Shown here: one piece after another, positions 36,729 to 50,669 of the stretch
Numbering within the stretch: the first letter of the stretch is position 1
Layout: each line of letters begins with the position of its first letter
Assembly: GCF_016808095.1 (NCBI RefSeq)
Contig: NC_068973.1
Coordinates: forward strand, 1,854,501 to 1,918,500
From: Vigna angularis
Taxonomy: Eukaryota > Streptophyta > Magnoliopsida > Fabales > Fabaceae
Length of the DNA: 64,000 bases
Direction of reading: 5' to 3'
Program-made: the position numbers and the translations under genes
Notes under the pieces: generated by a model
Told to the model about the DNA's origin: nothing
What the model saw: only the letters and a program-made list of their open reading frames with translations
Databases searched by the model: none

Positions 36729-39117
36729 TTTTTTTTTTAGTATAGACAACAAAATATCAAACTATTTTGAAAATATAAAAATGCATATAGCAAATGTAAT
36801 GTATAGAAGCGTAGATATTTTAGATATTTTTATCATGACAACTTCTAATGCGTTTGTTCTGCTAATATTATAAAGTATATCTTTGGTCCTCTAGAAAAAT
36901 ATGATTAGGGTAAACAAATTTTCATTACACTGATAGAAAATAATGAATGGGAAGTAAAAGGGAGAACAAGTGAAGTGTTTACCGTGAGATGGACTTTGAG
37001 CGTTACTCCCACCACAACACGGTGTTCCTGCATTTTTGTTTAAAAAACGTTATAGTTTTTCTTCTTTTCCTTTTCCTGTAATTGTTCTTTTTGAAAATAA
37101 AACAATTCAAAACAAAATCAATTAACTTTAATTAAATTAATAATAATTAATTTATTAAATAAAACAAAATTAATTTAATTATAAATACATAATTTACTTA
37201 CAATATAATTATAGTTAAAATATAATTACTTAACTCTAAAAGTATTTAAAAATTAATTTACAAATCAATAAGTTAATAAACTAAAAAGTAAAAAAAAAAA
37301 AATCCTTTTAAGCAACAATAAAGTAAACACAAACAGAGGCGCATATAGAATCATTAACCTATATTGGAGACAACAATAAAGGAAGCACCAAACCCTACAA
37401 CACCATGAATCTACCATAAATCAAGGAAAACCCACCACCAACCAAGCACCAGCATGAATCAAGCAAAGGAGAAGAGAACATTGACAGAAATGATAAATTG
37501 GAAAAAGAGGAAGATAAGAATTTAGGGAAAGAGAGATAGAAGAATGAGAGAGGAAGAGAGAAAGTAAGAGTGTGGGGGTGGGGATGTGATGTGCCTAAGT
37601 GAATAAGAGAGTAAAAAATTAGAATTTTAAAAAAAAGGTAAAAAAGGTAAAGGGTAAAAGTAAATAAAGATACTTTTATGATTAAAAAAAATTTGGAAAA
37701 GTGTAGAAAACAATGTATGGTGGTAGAAGGAGTAACACTCATGGCCTTTCCATGTTATTGGGCCCAAAAGTCGGTATCCGAGAAAGATGCTACTTCGATT
37801 TGCACCTATCAAAATTCTCTCTACACCCTATTACTTTGGATTTTATTTTCCTGAATCTATTAAATCAATTATGGAAACATTTTTCCAGAATATAAGTGGT
37901 GAGAGTTTTTAGGAAAAAGGTTTCTAGAATTGATTTAGTTCAGAAAATAAAATAAAAAATAATGGGATACATGGAGAAATTTTATAGGGTGCAGAAAGAA
38001 ACAGCCCCGATTCTCGATTCTGTGTATGTCCTTAGGTCATCTTCTTGATAACAGTAAGTTTTAATTTATTTTTTTAATCTCACGGTCACATTATTATTAA
38101 AGTTTTACAAAAGGGCCTTATGGGTCTGAGATCCTACCCTACTTCAATAATTTTATTTTACATATGTTGAGAGAATAATTGTTTTGATTTGGATTCAATG
38201 AAAGGAATTATTGACCCATATAGTTACATGTTATGTCTAATTTTGTAGTGATATACTTTGAGTGAGTACATGTTTCAGTGGTCATCACACGTGTTGGTTG
38301 CGCAAAATTAATTCCTGTCTTTCACTTGTGTCCCTTACATTGAGTTATTAATTTAAATCTTTAATGCACTAGTCGGTCAGAAGCAACACAAGAGTTTCAG
38401 AAGTTCTTGAGTTTTCCCTATGGCGTCAATTCATGTTTTTCCATCAATTTCAGTCAAAAACGTGGAAGCTACTACGTTTTACTTTTAATAAGTTGCTTGT
38501 AAGACAGCCCAATTAAAATAGGTATCCATCCCTATTTGTGAGGGATGAGAGGATAAAAAAATACTAAATTGAATGACTGATTTTGGGAGGATGTGGATAC
38601 TATTTGAGGGAGATAGATTTTGAGTCTCTCGAAATTCCAAAGTCATACCCTCATTCGTTGCAGTCATTCCAAGAATTTCACTATCCATTCACCAAAGTCA
38701 TTCAATTCGAAATCAGAGTCACAGCAACTCGATACGAGGTTTCTTGATCCCCACTTCTTGGCAGCTATAATAAGACAACTACAGTAAACTCTATGTGCCC
38801 GTAAATGGGCTGAATAATTAAAAAAAAAATCAGGTATGAAATGTCTTTTGAAGCGTAAATACAAATTCAATATCAAGAGTAATACATTAGATGAAACGTC
38901 TCAACACAATTTACACATTAATCTCAATTCTCAACCTCATCAGAAAGAAAACACTAACTCAGGTACAGTCAATCACTCTGGTAAAAACTCTAATGTGACC
39001 AAATGTCAATGTTTACAAGAGCATCACGAATGCATTCCAGCAAGAAACCACATTCAAACACTATTCCCTACCACAAGGTATGATAAACCCACTCCACCCA
39101 GACGACCGCGAGGAATA
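36729..39117. other. spacer between the gag-only element and EIF4A3
   Basis: No supported gene. The end nearest 39117 includes the 3' untranslated region of EIF4A3. Bases about 37810-38010 hold facing copies of 'cacccta/tagggtg' that could be the ends of a small element, but the match is too weak to call. Confidence 0.4.
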
Positions 39118-42651
<3,534 letters not shown>

Positions 42652-43105
42652 CGCCCGCCGCCGCCGCACTACGATTTGGTTTGGGTTGGAGAGAGTGGTA
42701 GGAGGCAACGAAAATTTGGGAGATGAGTTCACAGTGCTGCAGCCCTAAGTCAGGTTCAAACCTATATTATAATGCGTGTGGCCCATAACATAACGTAACC
42801 TTTTTGTTGAGTCTGCTTCAGCTTTATCCTCAGTTTCACTATATAATTTTAGGCTACATGTGATTATAATTAACCCTTTCTTAAGTTAGAGGACCATTTT
42901 TTTATTTTTAAAATTAAAATATTTCTACATACACATTATTGTTTTTATAAAAATAAATTAAACTTAATACACCGAATTAATAAAAAATAGTTATTTCTAT
43001 CAAAGGTTTAATCGACAATATTCGTAGACCTATTTGATAGTATAGATATAATAAGATATGGTATTGATAAAAATAAGATAAAATAATTGGGAAATTTTAT
43101 CTCAT
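42652..43105. other. promoter region of EIF4A3
   Basis: The 5' untranslated region and promoter of EIF4A3 read leftward from here. No clear TATA box was picked out. It ends in TTA (43106-43108), which starts the next element's target duplication. Confidence 0.4.
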
Positions 43106-43108
43106 TTA

Positions 43109-43827
43109 GGATTTGTTCTTTTGTAGTGATTCAGGGAAGATGATTTAGGAGAGATGATTTGGGGAAGATGATTTTAATGGATTTGAGGGTAATTTTTTTT
43201 TTTGTTTTTTTGAGTGGATTTGTGGGTAATTGAGAGTAGATTTGAAAGTAAAATTTGTGAGAATTAGTTTAGGATTTGATTGATGTGACATATAAAAAAT
43301 ATTTGTTTAATTGATAGAAATTGAAGATTACCAAAATGTCCTTAGTTATTAATGTAATATAAAATTATAATTGTTAATGTTACATTTAATTGTAAAGAGT
43401 TTATAAAGAGTAAAAAATTAATATTAATTATTAAAATTATATTTAATATTATACAAAAAAAAAATTAATTTTTTAGATGAAAATAAATTGCATTATTATT
43501 ATTATTATTATTTTATTATTATTATTAGTTGTATATAATAATAATATACAAGGAGTGAGTCTCAGTTTCTTGCATCTCATCATCGTTTTGACCAATCATA
43601 GAAGTTATCTCATAAATGAATAGTTTTATGTGCAAAGTCACGAGAAAGGATAATATTGTAAAACTTCATTCTTTACCTGCAAATCTCCTCTTCTCTGCGA
43701 ATATATAATCTCTCTTCAATCCCGCAAATCATCGCTCGTAATTACTCTCAAATCGTTACAAACGAACAACCATGTCACTCGCATATCCATCTTTCTTAAC
43801 AGTAAATCCCTCCATACGAACACAGCC
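43109..43827. mobile_element. Tourist-like element, second copy
   Basis: A 719-bp relative of the element at 11458-12283. The left end is degraded (ggatttgttctttt); the right end is cgaacacagcc. TTA flanks both sides (43106-43108, 43828-43830). It shares the phrases 'gagtggatttgtgggtaattgag' split over divergent bases and 'attaccaaaatg'. It has no coding capacity. A TTA/ATT microsatellite lies at about 43491-43526. Confidence 0.8.
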
Positions 43828-43830
43828 TTA

Positions 43831-44210
43831 GGCTTTGTTCACATGTGTAGATTTGTGGGAGATGATTTGGGGGAGAGTGATTGAGTGAATTTGAGGGTAA
43901 AGTTTTTGTTGTTTGTTTGAGTAGATTTGAAGGTAATTGAGAGTGGATTTGGAAGTAAAGTTTGTGAGAATTAGTGTAGGATTTGATTGATGTGACAGAT
44001 TTAAAAATTTTGTATAATTGGTAAAAAATAAAGATTACCAAAATGCCCCTAGTTATTAAAGTAATATAAAATGTTATTTGTTAATGTTATATTTAATTGT
44101 AAAAAAGTTTGTAAAGAGTAAAAAATTGAAATATTAATTAAAAATTATTTATAAATAGTAACAAAATTAATATTTAGTAAAATGAATTTATTTTTAAATG
44201 TAGTATTGCT
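43831..44210. mobile_element. left arm of a third Tourist-like element
   Basis: Starts GGCTTTGTTCACATG directly after the TTA that ends the second copy, and follows the same sequence as the other copies (gatttgggggagagtga, tttgtgagaattagtgtagg, accaaaatgcccctag). Similarity fades near 44210. The matching right arm is seen at about 50530-50669, on the far side of a gene fragment and an LTR element. Confidence 0.75.
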
Positions 44211-44873
44211 TTTTAATATAATTTTATACCAAGTAGTATGAATTTATTTGTTGTGGAAGTTAGATTGATTAATTTTGAAGAAAGAAATATTTAAACGAAG
44301 TTATATAGTATGACATTACACACTTCTCCCACGCTGATATTTAAGATTTGACAGACTTGGTTGAAGGCAATTATAATCCATGGAATTTTTGGAACTGCTG
44401 AATCTATAATTGGATTTATTCCTACGACACTACCACACCCAATAGAAAGGATAACATACGTTTAAGAACTTAAAAATGTAATAAAAAAAAATGAGTTATC
44501 AAAACGAAAATAAACTAAACTCAGAAGAACTGAAATGCAATTGGAATTGCACCTGTGAATTTGTTGTACACGTACATTAGGGTTTTGAAAATTTTGTTGT
44601 AGAATTGACACGTACAAAAGATTTATGCAAGAAATGACACCTGTGAAGTGTGAGGATACTTCATCAAAGAAGGTTAATAATAGCTAATAGATTAGAATCA
44701 ACACCTTTGAAATGTATAAAATTATAGGGCTCGTTATGTAGAGAATAAAATGTATATCAGTTTCAATTAATAAGTAGTGTCATCAGATCAGAGAATCACG
44801 AGACATAACCACCTGCATCAGTTCTCTTTTCTCTCTTTTCTTTCTGTTTGAACAAAGCAACAAGAAAGAAACC
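44211..44873. other. sequence between the Tourist-like arm and the BAHD fragment
   Basis: Non-coding. It is probably the original promoter of the acyltransferase fragment that follows; tataaaatta at about 44717 is a possible but distant TATA box. It does not resemble the interior of the other Tourist-like copies. Confidence 0.4.
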
Positions 44874-45317
44874 ATGCATGTGGTACAAGTTTTCAGTATA
44901 GCACCAACTTTGGAATCAGAAGAATTACCAACTCAAACATCGCTTCCCCTCACCTTCTTTGACATACTGTGGTTAAGATCACCTCCTATTCAACGCATAC
45001 TCTTCTATCAATTCTCTCACCCAACCCCACCCTTCTTCTATACCATTCTTCCCAAACTCATACACTCTCTTTCTCTTGCACTCGACCACTTTTTTCCTCT
45101 TGCAGGCCACCTTACTTGGCCCCTTTACTCCCAAAACCCCATCATCAATTACAAAACGGTTTCGAAGTTTCACCGGCCGAAGACTTTCAGCAGCTGTTCG
45201 AAGTTTGGTTTGGGAACCGAATATCACTCCTACGTAACCAAATACATATGTTTCGTGAATTTTTTTCGCTTCGCTGGAACCGGATACGTAGTAGCGAACC
45301 GAATACAAAGCTTTTGA
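44874..45317 (+). pseudogene. BAHD acyltransferase, 5' fragment (malonyl/anthocyanin acyltransferase-like)
   Basis: The ATG at 44874 opens a 147-residue frame. Residues 1 to about 94 match the N-terminus of plant BAHD acyltransferases of the flavonoid glucoside malonyltransferase kind: SLPLTFFDILWLRSPPIQRI, then FYTILPKLIHSLSLALDHFF and PLAGHLTWP, ending near PIINYK (about 45155). Beyond that the family sequence stops; the catalytic HxxxD and DFGWG motifs of the usual roughly 450-residue enzyme are absent, and the frame ends at 45317. The full enzyme would transfer an acyl group from CoA to a glucoside in the cytosol; this fragment cannot. It sits between two Tourist-like arms, with a Copia-like element inserted 127 bases after its stop. 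Confidence 0.85.
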
Positions 45318-45370
45318 AAAAACTTCCCAGGACTGGAACCGAATACCACTTTGAAACCGAATACGCCACC
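45190..45370. repeat. irregular 'gaaccgaatac' repeats after the BAHD fragment
   Basis: Variants of gaaccgaata(c/t) occur at about 45216, 45278 (gaaccggatac), 45295, 45337 and 45353 with uneven spacing. They begin where BAHD similarity ends. They are not tandem in a strict sense, and their origin is unknown. Confidence 0.5.
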
Positions 45371-45444
45371 CTCATACTTCATTCCAAGCATTGTTCATCG
45401 TCTACTTTCGCTCTCAAACCCGCTCCTTCTTCATGCCATCAACC

Positions 45445-46413
45445 TGTTACCAATAAGGAGTATTGGTAAATCTTGAAGAGATTTGTTTTGATGATGCTAC
45501 AAGAAGTTTTAGTTGAAGAAGATATTAGAATTAGTTAAAAGCAATTTGTAGAAATTAAATGTAGTAGGAAATTCTTGTAAACCTTGTAAACCTTGTAAAC
45601 TTGCATTTTTAACTGCAATAATCGATTATGATTAAGCAATAATCGATTATCACAAGTCTTACTTGAATAATCGATTATCACTTCATATAATCGATTATCA
45701 CATTTTTGAAAACCTGTAACGGACTTGAATAATCGATTATCACTTACAATAATCGATTATTCATGGCAGTTGGGAGCTGATCTTTGGCACTCAGTGTACT
45801 TGGCTATATATTTTGTTTTGGAAAAATTAGAATACAACGTTGTTGAGCAGAAGCTCTAGCAGAATACTGTTTGTCAGAGGAAGTTCTCAGAAGCTATAGT
45901 TCAAGTTCCCTTGCTTGGTCTCGTGAACAGGAGAGGCTCGTGTGTCGTGTGTCGATAGTCGGAGCAAGCTCTCTTCGAGTTAGCAAGGTGCTTTGCCTGG
46001 TCTCGTGAATAGGAGAAGCTCGCGTTTCGTTTGTCGATAGTCGGAGCGGTTCTCTTCGAGTTGGCAGAGTGTTCTTCTTCCGGTTCGTTCGTCGAAGGAA
46101 GGTTTATTTATCTGCTTTATTCACTATTTGTTGTAATCTGTGAAACCATTTTTAGTGAAAAAGGTTAATCACTATTTATAGTGATTAACGACTGGACGTA
46201 GAATCTTTTGATTCGAACCAGGATAAAAATTATGTGTTGATCTTCTTATTCCCTACACTCATTTTATTGTACGTACATCAACTGTTTGATAAATTTTCTC
46301 TAAGAAAATTGTTTTTCTAAAACGGACCATTAAACTTGATTTGTGACCGTAACACGCTTTCTAAGTATTTTATTCCGCTGCGCGACTCTATAACGGTACC
46401 GATTGTTCCAACA
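45445..46413 (+). repeat. 5' LTR of the Copia-like gag-only element
   Basis: 969 bp, with six copies of the perfect palindrome ATAATCGATTAT at 45618, 45639, 45667, 45687, 45729 and 45749. Confidence 0.95.
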
Positions 46414-46415
46414 AT

Positions 46416-46427
46416 TGGTATCAGAGC
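46416..46427 (+). other. primer-binding site, initiator tRNA-Met type
   Basis: TGGTATCAGAGC, two bases after the LTR, the standard primer site of plant Copia elements. Confidence 0.9.
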
Positions 46428-46458
46428 TTGCTTTGATAGTTTTTCAAAATTTGTGAAA

Positions 46459-47745
46459 ATGGCTGGTCACAATCAAAACCATGTATATGCTGAGGGTGCT
46501 TCCATTAACAGACCTCCATTGTTTACTGGTGATAACTATGCTTTTTGGAAAGTTAGAATGGAGATTTTTATGGGATCTGTTGATAGAGGTATTTGGGAAG
46601 CTGTACAAAATGGCCCTTATATTCCTATGAATACTGTTGATGGTGTAGAGACTGAAAAATCATATTTTGATTGGACTGTTGAGGAAAATAGAAGAGCCCA
46701 ATTTGATATTAAGGCTCGGAATATAATTTTTTCTGCACTAACCATTGATGATTTTTTCAAAGTTTCTATTTATGAAAGTGCTCAGGAAATGTGGGAATTT
46801 TTAAAATTCACTCATGATGAAGTATCGAATGTGGCTAAGTTGACTTGTTCGAATTCATGCTCTACATCAAATTCCTTAAGCTCAAGCGATTCAAATGAGC
46901 AAGAAAATCTATGCTTGATGGCCAACGTTAAATCATCTGACAGCCAAATCTTGAAGAAAAAGAAGGACTATCAAGGTTCTTCTTCAAGTTTCAAATGTTA
47001 TGGATGTAGTGAAAGAGGCCATCTGAAAGCTGACTGTTCAAGCAACAAAAGAAGTAAAGAAAGAAAAGAAAAGAAACTTCACAAGAAAAAGAAGGTTCAC
47101 ATTGCTTGGGTTGATAATGACTCAAGTAGTTCAAGTGATTCTGTTGAAGAAACAAACTTATGTTTGACAACTAATGTTGATGACACTGCAAGCCAAGTAA
47201 GTTGTTCTAATTCTGAATCTAGTGAATTTGATTTGCAAAAAGCTTTTCTTGAATTGCTTGATGAATCTGAAAAATTGAATGTTGCTCATAAAAATTTGAA
47301 AAAGGAATTTAAACAATTGCAAATTAAGTATGATAATGCATTAGATGAGGAAGTCATATTAAGAAACAAAGTTAGTAATCTTGAAACAAAATTGTCTGAA
47401 TCTAATTCAAATGAAAAACCTGTTGAGTGTTTATCTTGTAAAAGTCACATGTTTGACATTGACATATTGGAAAATTTACTTTCTAAAGAAATCAAGCCTA
47501 TCTCACATGTTCAAAATGTTTTTAGGAAGAGAAATCTTAGAAATATAAACATGCATCTTCATAAAAAGTCTAAAGTTAAGAGAACTCGTAGAGTTTGGGT
47601 TGAGAAAGGGACTTTTGTGAAAAACAAGGTGCATGATGTTTGTTGTTTTTATTGTATGAAAAAGGGACATACTTCTAACAAATGTAGAATTAAACATTTT
47701 GATGTTCCAAATGGAAAATATGCTTGGACTCCTGTTATAAAGTAA
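46459..47745 (+). CDS. shortened Copia-type gag protein
   Basis: 428 residues from the first ATG after the primer site; the frame is open further upstream but only into the LTR and without ATG. Residues 1-120 are the usual Copia gag N-terminus (RPPLFTGDNYAFWKVRMEIF, then an aspartate- and glutamate-rich stretch ending FLKFTHDE). The sequence then jumps to a Ser-rich linker, so the middle of the normal gag domain is missing. Two CCHC zinc knuckles are present: C180-x2-C183-x4-H188-x4-C193 and C396-x2-C399-x4-H404-x4-C409, separated by a coiled coil (about 255-325). Gag binds the element RNA in virus-like particles; whether this cut-down form still assembles is unknown. Confidence 0.88.
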   Translation: MAGHNQNHVYAEGASINRPPLFTGDNYAFWKVRMEIFMGSVDRGIWEAVQNGPYIPMNTVDGVETEKSYFDWTVEENRRAQFDIKARNIIFSALTIDDFFKVSIYESAQEMWEFLKFTHDEVSNVAKLTCSNSCSTSNSLSSSDSNEQENLCLMANVKSSDSQILKKKKDYQGSSSSFKCYGCSERGHLKADCSSNKRSKERKEKKLHKKKKVHIAWVDNDSSSSSDSVEETNLCLTTNVDDTASQVSCSNSESSEFDLQKAFLELLDESEKLNVAHKNLKKEFKQLQIKYDNALDEEVILRNKVSNLETKLSESNSNEKPVECLSCKSHMFDIDILENLLSKEIKPISHVQNVFRKRNLRNINMHLHKKSKVKRTRRVWVEKGTFVKNKVHDVCCFYCMKKGHTSNKCRIKHFDVPNGKYAWTPVIK

Positions 47746-49367
47746 ATTGTCTCTAACCTCAAAGGACCCAAATGAGATTATGGGGACCAAAACTCTATTG
47801 TTTTTACTTTGCAGGTTAAGTTTTCAAAAGGATAAGAGAGCTCTATGGTATTATACTCTTTGAAGTGATGCTACAAACCAGGATGTAACTCCATCAAGTG
47901 GTATCCAAAAGCCTTCATTCAAGCACCAAGTATTTGAGCTAAGTGTTGTTTAAACTGTGATGTTACATCTTGTTTTTATTTAATTTTCCATTATTTGATT
48001 ATTGTTATATTCATTTAAATGAGTTGGTTGATAGATTTTCATTGGCATTTTTAGATAATTAAGTTATTTGATGATTGAATTGGCATTTCCGTTTCAAAGA
48101 TGTTTTCTGTGGAGATCTATTTATATGCATGCCATATGAGCTATGATTTGCTCCGCATAAAGCTTGATTACAAATTGTGAAAATCACTGTACAATAGTCT
48201 TTAAAAGCAGTTGTCGAAACTGCATTTCCTTGTTTGAGTCAATTTTCCAGTTTTAAATTCTGGTTTGCCAATATTTCATGGATAAAATCCATTGAACCAA
48301 GATAAACAATGTTATTGAATTAAATCTGATTACTGCATATTGTTGTTTTAATTTTTATATATGTTGTTTTATATGCAGAGTTGAATTCATTGGGTTAAAC
48401 AGATTGGGATATGAGAGTGCATGAATCATAGTTTTTGTTTTGAAAGTTGTAAATTGTGTTGTCAAAGTTAGTTTTTTTTTTTTTTTTAACTGATTGTGCT
48501 AGCTGAAATGTTTTCATGTCAAACCTGTAGCAGCTGTGATCATTTCCATTTAAGCTACTGTTGCATTCATTTTAGTTTATAAATTGGTTGCTTAATCATT
48601 GATATCTTAATTGTTTGAAAAGTGGTTGTTGATTTTGTGGGTTAATTGAGTATGCTAAAAACTAAATTTGAATTGCATATTTAAGGGGGTATCTTTACTT
48701 TATGAACTTAGAAGAGAGTTAGAAGTGTTAGACATATCTTAGAATCAAAATCTATGCAAATTTTTGCATTTTTCGTAAACTTAACACTTCATAATCGATT
48801 ATCACTAAGTTATAATCGATTATGCATGTTTAAAATTCAATTCTGGAAAATCTTGAGCAGATAATCGATTATCATTATGCATAATCGATTATCATGCAAT
48901 TCTGGGCAGTAATTATTGAACGGATAATCGATTATCACGAGCCATAATCGATTATCGCGCTGACAGTTTCAAAAATAGAGCCGTTGAAGCATCCCATAAC
49001 GGCTATAAACGACCATAAACAGCTAACTTTTCCATTTTTCTTATAAATAGCCCCCCATAATCTATGTTATAATTCTGTCTGTTATGTGTCTTCTTATAAT
49101 GTAATATTTATTTTCATAAATAAAATGATCTCTTGATTATATGCATCCTTTGATTAATTGAGGGGGAGATCATTTTTAGGGGGAGCCTTTCACATCCGAT
49201 CTTTTTGCTTCTGATCAAAAAGGGGGAGAAGAATAATACAAGGGGAGAAGTATAAATTATTACAAGTATTGCTAACCTTGTTGTTTTTTGTTAGCTTGTA
49301 TGTTTTGCAGGTAAGCCAAACTTGCTTTTCAAATTGAATTTTTGATCATCATCAAAAAGGGGGAGAT
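47746..49367 (+). other. non-coding interior of the Copia-like element
   Basis: No pol remnant was recognised. It holds a second cluster of six ATAATCGATTAT palindromes (48791-48955), repeats of 'gggggag' near 49163-49235, and the purine tract at its end. Confidence 0.8.
48791..48955. repeat. internal cluster of six ATAATCGATTAT palindromes
   Basis: Perfect 12-bp palindromes start at 48791, 48812, 48861, 48881, 48924 and 48944: three pairs about 20 bases apart, the pairs separated by about 45-50 bases. Confidence 0.95.
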
Positions 49368-50336
49368 TGTTACCAATAAGGAGTATTGGTAAATCTTGAA
49401 GAGATTTGTTTTGATGATGCTACAAGAAGTTTTAGTTGAAGAAGATATTAGAATTAGTTAAAAGCAATTTGTAGAAATTAAATGTAGTAGGAAATTCTTG
49501 TAAACCTTGTAAACCTTGTAAACTTGCATTTTTAACTGCAATAATCGATTATGATTAAGCAATAATCGATTATCACAAGTCTTACTTGAATAATCGATTA
49601 TCACTTCATATAATCGATTATCACATTTTTGAAAACCTGTAACGGACTTGAATAATCGATTATCACTTACAATAATCGATTATTCATGGCAGTTGGGAGC
49701 TGATCTTTGGCACTCAGTGTACTTGGCTATATATTTTGTTTTGGAAAAATTAGAATACAACGTTGTTGAGCAGAAGCTCTAGCAGAATACTGTTTGTCAG
49801 AGGAAGTTCTCAGAAGCTATAGTTCAAGTTCCCTTGCTTGGTCTCGTGAACAGGAGAGGCTCGTGTGTCGTGTGTCGATAGTCGGAGCAAGCTCTCTTCG
49901 AGTTAGCAAGGTGCTTTGCCTGGTCTCGTGAATAGGAGAAGCTCGCGTTTCGTTTGTCGATAGTCGGAGCGGTTCTCTTCGAGTTGGCAGAGTGTTCTTC
50001 TTCCGGTTCGTTCGTCGAAGGAAGGTTTATTTATCTGCTTTATTCACTATTTGTTGTAATCTGTGAAACCATTTTTAGTGAAAAAGGTTAATCACTATTT
50101 ATAGTGATTAACGACTGGACGTAGAATCTTTTGATTCGAACCAGGATAAAAATTATGTGTTGATCTTCTTATTCCCTACACTCATTTTATTGTACGTACA
50201 TCAACTGTTTGATAAATTTTCTCTAAGAAAATTGTTTTTCTAAAACGGACCATTAAACTTGATTTGTGACCGTAACACGCTTTCTAAGTATTTTATTCCG
50301 CTGCGCGACTCTATAACGGTACCGATTGTTCCAACA
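49368..50336 (+). repeat. 3' LTR of the Copia-like gag-only element
   Basis: 969 bp, same as the 5' LTR by eye, with the same six palindromes shifted by 3923 bases (49541 to 49683). Confidence 0.95.
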
Positions 50337-50529
50337 CAACCTGCAAAAGCTCCTTCTTCGTCCCCATCTACAACCCTGCAAGTCAAAAACAACAATAAAT
50401 TTGTACAAACAAGACACTACCTTACTAACCTCACGATTTTCTCTTCATCGTCAATGCAAAAGAGCCAACAACAAACAACTGATGGAATTTAATAAAACGA
50501 TGAGGGTACATATGACTTTTTACTATAAA
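50337..50529. other. continuation of the interrupted sequence after the Copia-like element
   Basis: Starts with the right CAACC and continues the host sequence broken at 45444. It shows no recognisable BAHD sequence. Short open frames here partly start in the LTR and are not genes. Confidence 0.5.
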
Positions 50530-50669
50530 TCCCTCTGAATCTCTTCACCATCGCGGGTGACCAAAAATCCATCCATCCTGCAAATCTGTCGTCGTCCATC
50601 GTTGCTTTTCCTCTCAAGCGAAAACGAAAGAAAGCTTAATTCCTCGCTCACTGTGTGAACAGTGAAATC
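50530..50669. mobile_element. right arm of a Tourist-like element, terminus missing
   Basis: Shares with the right arm of the element at 11458-12283: aatctcttcac, cgcgggtgac, gcaaatctgtc, ctcaagcgaa, gcttaattc, tcgctc and gaacagt. It stops about 25 bases short of the expected cgaacacagcc end. It is probably the other arm of the element starting at 43831. Confidence 0.65.

Larger units (their letters stand above)
45445..50336 (+). mobile_element. non-autonomous gag-only LTR element, Copia-like (TR-GAG type)
   Basis: A 4892-bp element with two LTRs of 969 bp each (45445-46413, 49368-50336) starting TGTTACCAATAAGG and ending TTCCAACA, with no difference noticed by eye. The target duplication CAACC is at 45440-45444 and 50337-50341. 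The primer site TGGTATCAGAGC (initiator tRNA-Met type, 46416-46427) follows the left LTR, and the purine tract aaaaagggggagat (49354-49367) precedes the right. The interior has a shortened gag gene and about 1.6 kb of non-coding DNA, and no pol. Identical LTRs point to a recent insertion, made with enzymes supplied by an autonomous relative. Confidence 0.94.

Noticed and set aside
37395..38010. Possible inverted-repeat element (cacccta / tagggtg)
   Set aside because: The facing matches are only about 10 bases, with no target duplication or related copy in the window.
42652..42732. N-terminal extension of eIF4A-III by 27 residues
   Set aside because: The upstream in-frame codon is GTG, not ATG; the conserved family start MATTSVV at 42651 is the first ATG.
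46336..46458. Extension of the Copia gag into the 5' LTR
   Set aside because: The open frame upstream starts at a TTG within the LTR and crosses the primer site; gag starts at ATG 46459.
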